Shown: positions 6,651-6,726 of the stretch, in pieces
Numbering within the stretch: the stretch's first letter is position 1
Layout: each line of letters opens with the position of its first letter
NCBI GenBank assembly: GCA_030632625.1
Contig: DAOVUK010000184.1
Coordinates: 1 to 6,726 of the forward strand
DNA: 6,726 bases
Source of the DNA: Gammaproteobacteria bacterium
GTDB lineage: Bacteria; Pseudomonadota; Gammaproteobacteria; GRL18
Reading direction: 5' to 3'
The notes under the pieces: model-generated
Databases searched by the model: none
What the model saw: only the letters and a program-made list of their open reading frames with translations
Told to the model about the DNA's origin: nothing
Position numbers and translations under genes: made by a program

Positions 6651-6726
6651 ATTTAGGTTCTTTACATTTTTAGTACCTTTGTCGGTTTACTACCTTAGCG
6701 GTAATTTAGAAAGAATATTTGGGCGC

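Noticed and set aside
6661..6726. TTTACA at 6661-6666 as a -35 element of a downstream promoter
   Set aside because: No matching -10 hexamer lies at the right distance, and no gene start is visible before the window ends.

Overview
The window looks like an ordinary chromosomal core segment of a gammaproteobacterium with a fairly AT-rich genome. The evidence is the gene order (M23 peptidase, secA, argJ, Nudix/ThiE-like fusion), the gammaproteobacterial character of SecA (N-terminus, glutamate-rich insert, zinc-binding tail), and the MutT/ThiE-type fusion known from several gammaproteobacterial groups. I cannot name the genus. In E. coli the corresponding locus is lpxC-secM-secA-mutT. Here an M23 peptidase gene sits where secM would be, a layout known from pseudomonads and other non-enteric gammaproteobacteria.

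Layout, all genes on the + strand. (1) 2-532: the 3' part of an M23 (LytM-type) peptidase gene whose start lies before the window. (2) 533-773: a 241-bp AT-rich intergenic region with a pyrimidine-rich stretch, two overlapping dyads, two weak sigma70-like promoter candidates and a 26-codon hydrophobic reading frame ending 13 bp before secA. (3) 774-3521: complete secA. (4) 3545-3572: a strong intrinsic terminator. (5) 3599-3683: a palindromic, partly tandem repeat element in the leader of the next gene. (6) 3713-4948 argJ, about 4974-6068 a Nudix hydrolase fused to a ThiE/TenI-like domain, and 6091-6603 a small membrane-anchored protein I do not recognise. These three are tightly spaced and probably form one operon. 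(7) 6611-6650: a branched inverted repeat that may end the operon, followed by about 75 bp in which I see nothing convincing.

Functionally, the peptidase acts on cell-envelope peptidoglycan, SecA drives protein export, ArgJ recycles the acetyl group in arginine synthesis, and the Nudix protein probably cleans oxidised nucleotides. They are neighbours by conserved gene order rather than as one pathway. I see no mobile-element genes, RNA genes, CRISPR arrays or defence systems. The points worth a second look are the secA leader, the repeat element before argJ, the altered ThiE-like domain and the unrecognised last gene. None amounts to a clearly new system.
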